NCBI GenBank assembly: GCA_050946255.1
Contig: JBMNUL010000146.1
Location: forward strand, 1-6,468
Origin: JBMNUL01 sp050946255
Lineage (GTDB): Bacteria; Actinomycetota; Coriobacteriia; Coriobacteriales; CADBOM01
Length of the DNA stretch: 6,468 nucleotides
Reading direction: 5' to 3'
The notes beneath the pieces were generated by a model that saw nothing but the letters and a program-made list of their open reading frames with translations, was not told where the DNA came from and made no database searches. Both the position numbers and the translations under genes were made by a program. Positions 5,805 through 6,468 of the stretch are shown here, piece after piece. How positions within the stretch are numbered: the first letter of the stretch is position 1; each line of letters opens with the position of its first letter.

Positions 5805-6353
5805 ATGCCAACACCTTTGGGGCCTCGGATAAAGGCCCTCAGAAAAGAATCCGGGCTCACCTTGACTGCCCTGGCAGATAAGACAGGGCTGTCGGTGGGC
5901 TTCCTGAGCAACCTCGAAAGGGACGAGACAAGTCCAACCATTGCCAACCTCCATAAAATCTGCGACGCGCTTGGCGCCACCCTTAACGACATCCTCGATT
6001 CCGGGGAACCCGAGGGAAAAGTCACCGTCGTGAGAGCTTCAGAGCGGAAGACCCTGTTCGAGCAGGCCGACGGTATGCTGTCCTACTCTGCGGTGACCAC
6101 GGGAGACACTGAAGTGGGCGCAACTGCAATGACGCTGAAGTCCGAGAGCTGGGTGCTCTTCTCCCCGCATGACCACGATGAGCTGGGGATAATCGCGTCG
6201 GGTTCCATGGAGCTCGACGTCGACGGGCAGAAGGTCATCCTCGAGCAAGGGGACTCCATCTACATCAAGTCGGGAACGATGCACAGCGGGAGGGTCAAGG
6301 GAAGCGAGCCCTGCGTCAGTTATTGGATCAAGAACTCCAGTTCCCATCGCTGA
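5805..6353 (+). CDS. XRE-family HTH transcriptional regulator with C-terminal cupin domain
   Basis: A cytosolic DNA-binding regulator of 182 residues, the usual length for HTH-cupin proteins (the bacterial PuuR/SutR layout). Residues 8-64 are an XRE/Cro helix-turn-helix: RIKALRKESGLTLTALA, then the turn and recognition helix GLSVGFLSNLERDETSPT (28-45). A linker (65-110) leads to a cupin_2 barrel (about 115-178) with PHDHDELG (121-128), GSMELDVDG (133-141), GDSIYIKSGTMH (149-160) and a terminal YWIKN. His122, His124, Glu126 and His160 could bind a metal, and the barrel probably senses a small ligand I cannot name. The start is secure because the HTH begins within ten residues of Met1, with GAGAGGGG (5788-5795) upstream. 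It is divergent from amt and converges within five bases on the possible gene at the right edge. Either neighbour, or the gene itself, could be its target. Confidence 0.93.
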   Translation: MPTPLGPRIKALRKESGLTLTALADKTGLSVGFLSNLERDETSPTIANLHKICDALGATLNDILDSGEPEGKVTVVRASERKTLFEQADGMLSYSAVTTGDTEVGATAMTLKSESWVLFSPHDHDELGIIASGSMELDVDGQKVILEQGDSIYIKSGTMHSGRVKGSEPCVSYWIKNSSSHR

Positions 6354-6358
6354 CTGAA

Positions 6359-6468
6359 TCACCTCAATCCCTCACCATGCCCCGCTGCAGCCGAGCGGGA
6401 AACCATCTCGGAATAGAGCTCGCTCGGCATCTCACCATTCACCACTGCAGCCGAGCGGACACATCCGG
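6359..6468 (-). CDS. Possible C-terminal end of an unidentified protein (5'-partial at right edge)
   Basis: One minus-strand frame is open from the window edge to a TGA at 6361-6359 and encodes about 35 residues, including VNGEMPSELYSEMVSRSAAA and ending GHGEGLR. The other two minus frames close quickly (stops near 6437-6441). Codon choice is compatible with the archaeal genes here, and the stop sits five bases from the regulator's stop, a natural convergent arrangement. The stretch is too short to assign a family. It contains two copies of a related sequence, so a non-coding repeat is the alternative. Confidence 0.38.
   Translation of the reverse strand, partial: GCVRSAAVVNGEMPSELYSEMVSRSAAAGHGEGLR
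6371..6458. repeat. Two 28-bp imperfect direct repeats at a 60-bp interval
   Basis: Both 6371-6398 and 6431-6458 consist of CTCACCAT, six variable bases, and CTGCAGCCGAGCGG. The identical parts are 8 and 14 bases. The interval of 60 is a multiple of three, so on the minus strand both would be read in the same frame (shared residues RSAA). The first copy also forms a 6-bp hairpin, CCCGCT/AGCGGG (6381-6399). The array, if there is one, continues past the window edge. Confidence 0.6.

Noticed and set aside
5494..6025. Minus-strand frames opposite the HTH-cupin gene and its promoter
   Set aside because: The plus-strand gene has complete HTH and cupin motifs. The overlap frames have no recognisable content inside that gene.
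6371..6468. CRISPR array at the right edge
   Set aside because: There are only two copies, imperfect in the middle, and the spacing keeps a reading frame. No further units are visible within the window.

Overview
The window reads as part of an archaeal chromosome. Three lines of evidence support this. Gene starts are preceded by TATA boxes about 25-30 bp upstream of plausible transcript starts (best example: TTTATAAA at 2766-2773). Shine-Dalgarno sequences are of the GGAGG / GAGGTGA kind. The gene set is CTP synthase, an Amt ammonium transporter, a COG0523-type GTPase and an HTH-cupin regulator. Protein character and codon use remind me of Methanomassiliicoccales (Thermoplasmatota methanogens). 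That placement is recall and inference, not a demonstrated assignment.

Layout, left to right. The last 310 codons of a PMCA/SERCA-like Ca2+ P-type ATPase (+) end at 933, converging on pyrG (-, 997-2604). A 239-bp divergent promoter region (2605-2843) separates pyrG from a two-gene + operon. Its first gene is a 202-residue GTPase-only member of the G3E/COG0523 (CobW/P47K) family (2844-3452). Two bases later comes a 168-residue protein (3455-3961) with a 43-residue alternating His-Asp/Glu tract followed by a small folded domain. A strong hairpin (3991-4027) lies between this operon and the convergent amt gene (-, 4139-5449). A 355-bp divergent spacer (5450-5804) leads to an HTH-cupin regulator (+, 5805-6353). 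The right edge probably holds the C-terminal end of another minus-strand gene (6359-6468), only five bases from the regulator's stop.

How the genes relate. The two-gene operon is the most interesting part. Many COG0523 GTPases are one polypeptide: GTPase domain, His-rich linker, C-terminal CobW_C domain. Here the polypeptide appears split at the domain boundary. The first protein ends where the GTPase domain ends, and the second begins with the His-rich segment and continues into a domain whose strand/helix pattern could match CobW_C. This suggests a two-subunit metal (Zn, Co or Ni) chaperone or metallocofactor-delivery factor. The remaining genes are housekeeping or transport genes with no obvious joint pathway. 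pyrG makes CTP, using glutamine or ammonia as nitrogen donor, and Amt imports ammonium. The ATPase gene differs sharply in codon use from its neighbours and may have been acquired from a high-GC bacterium.
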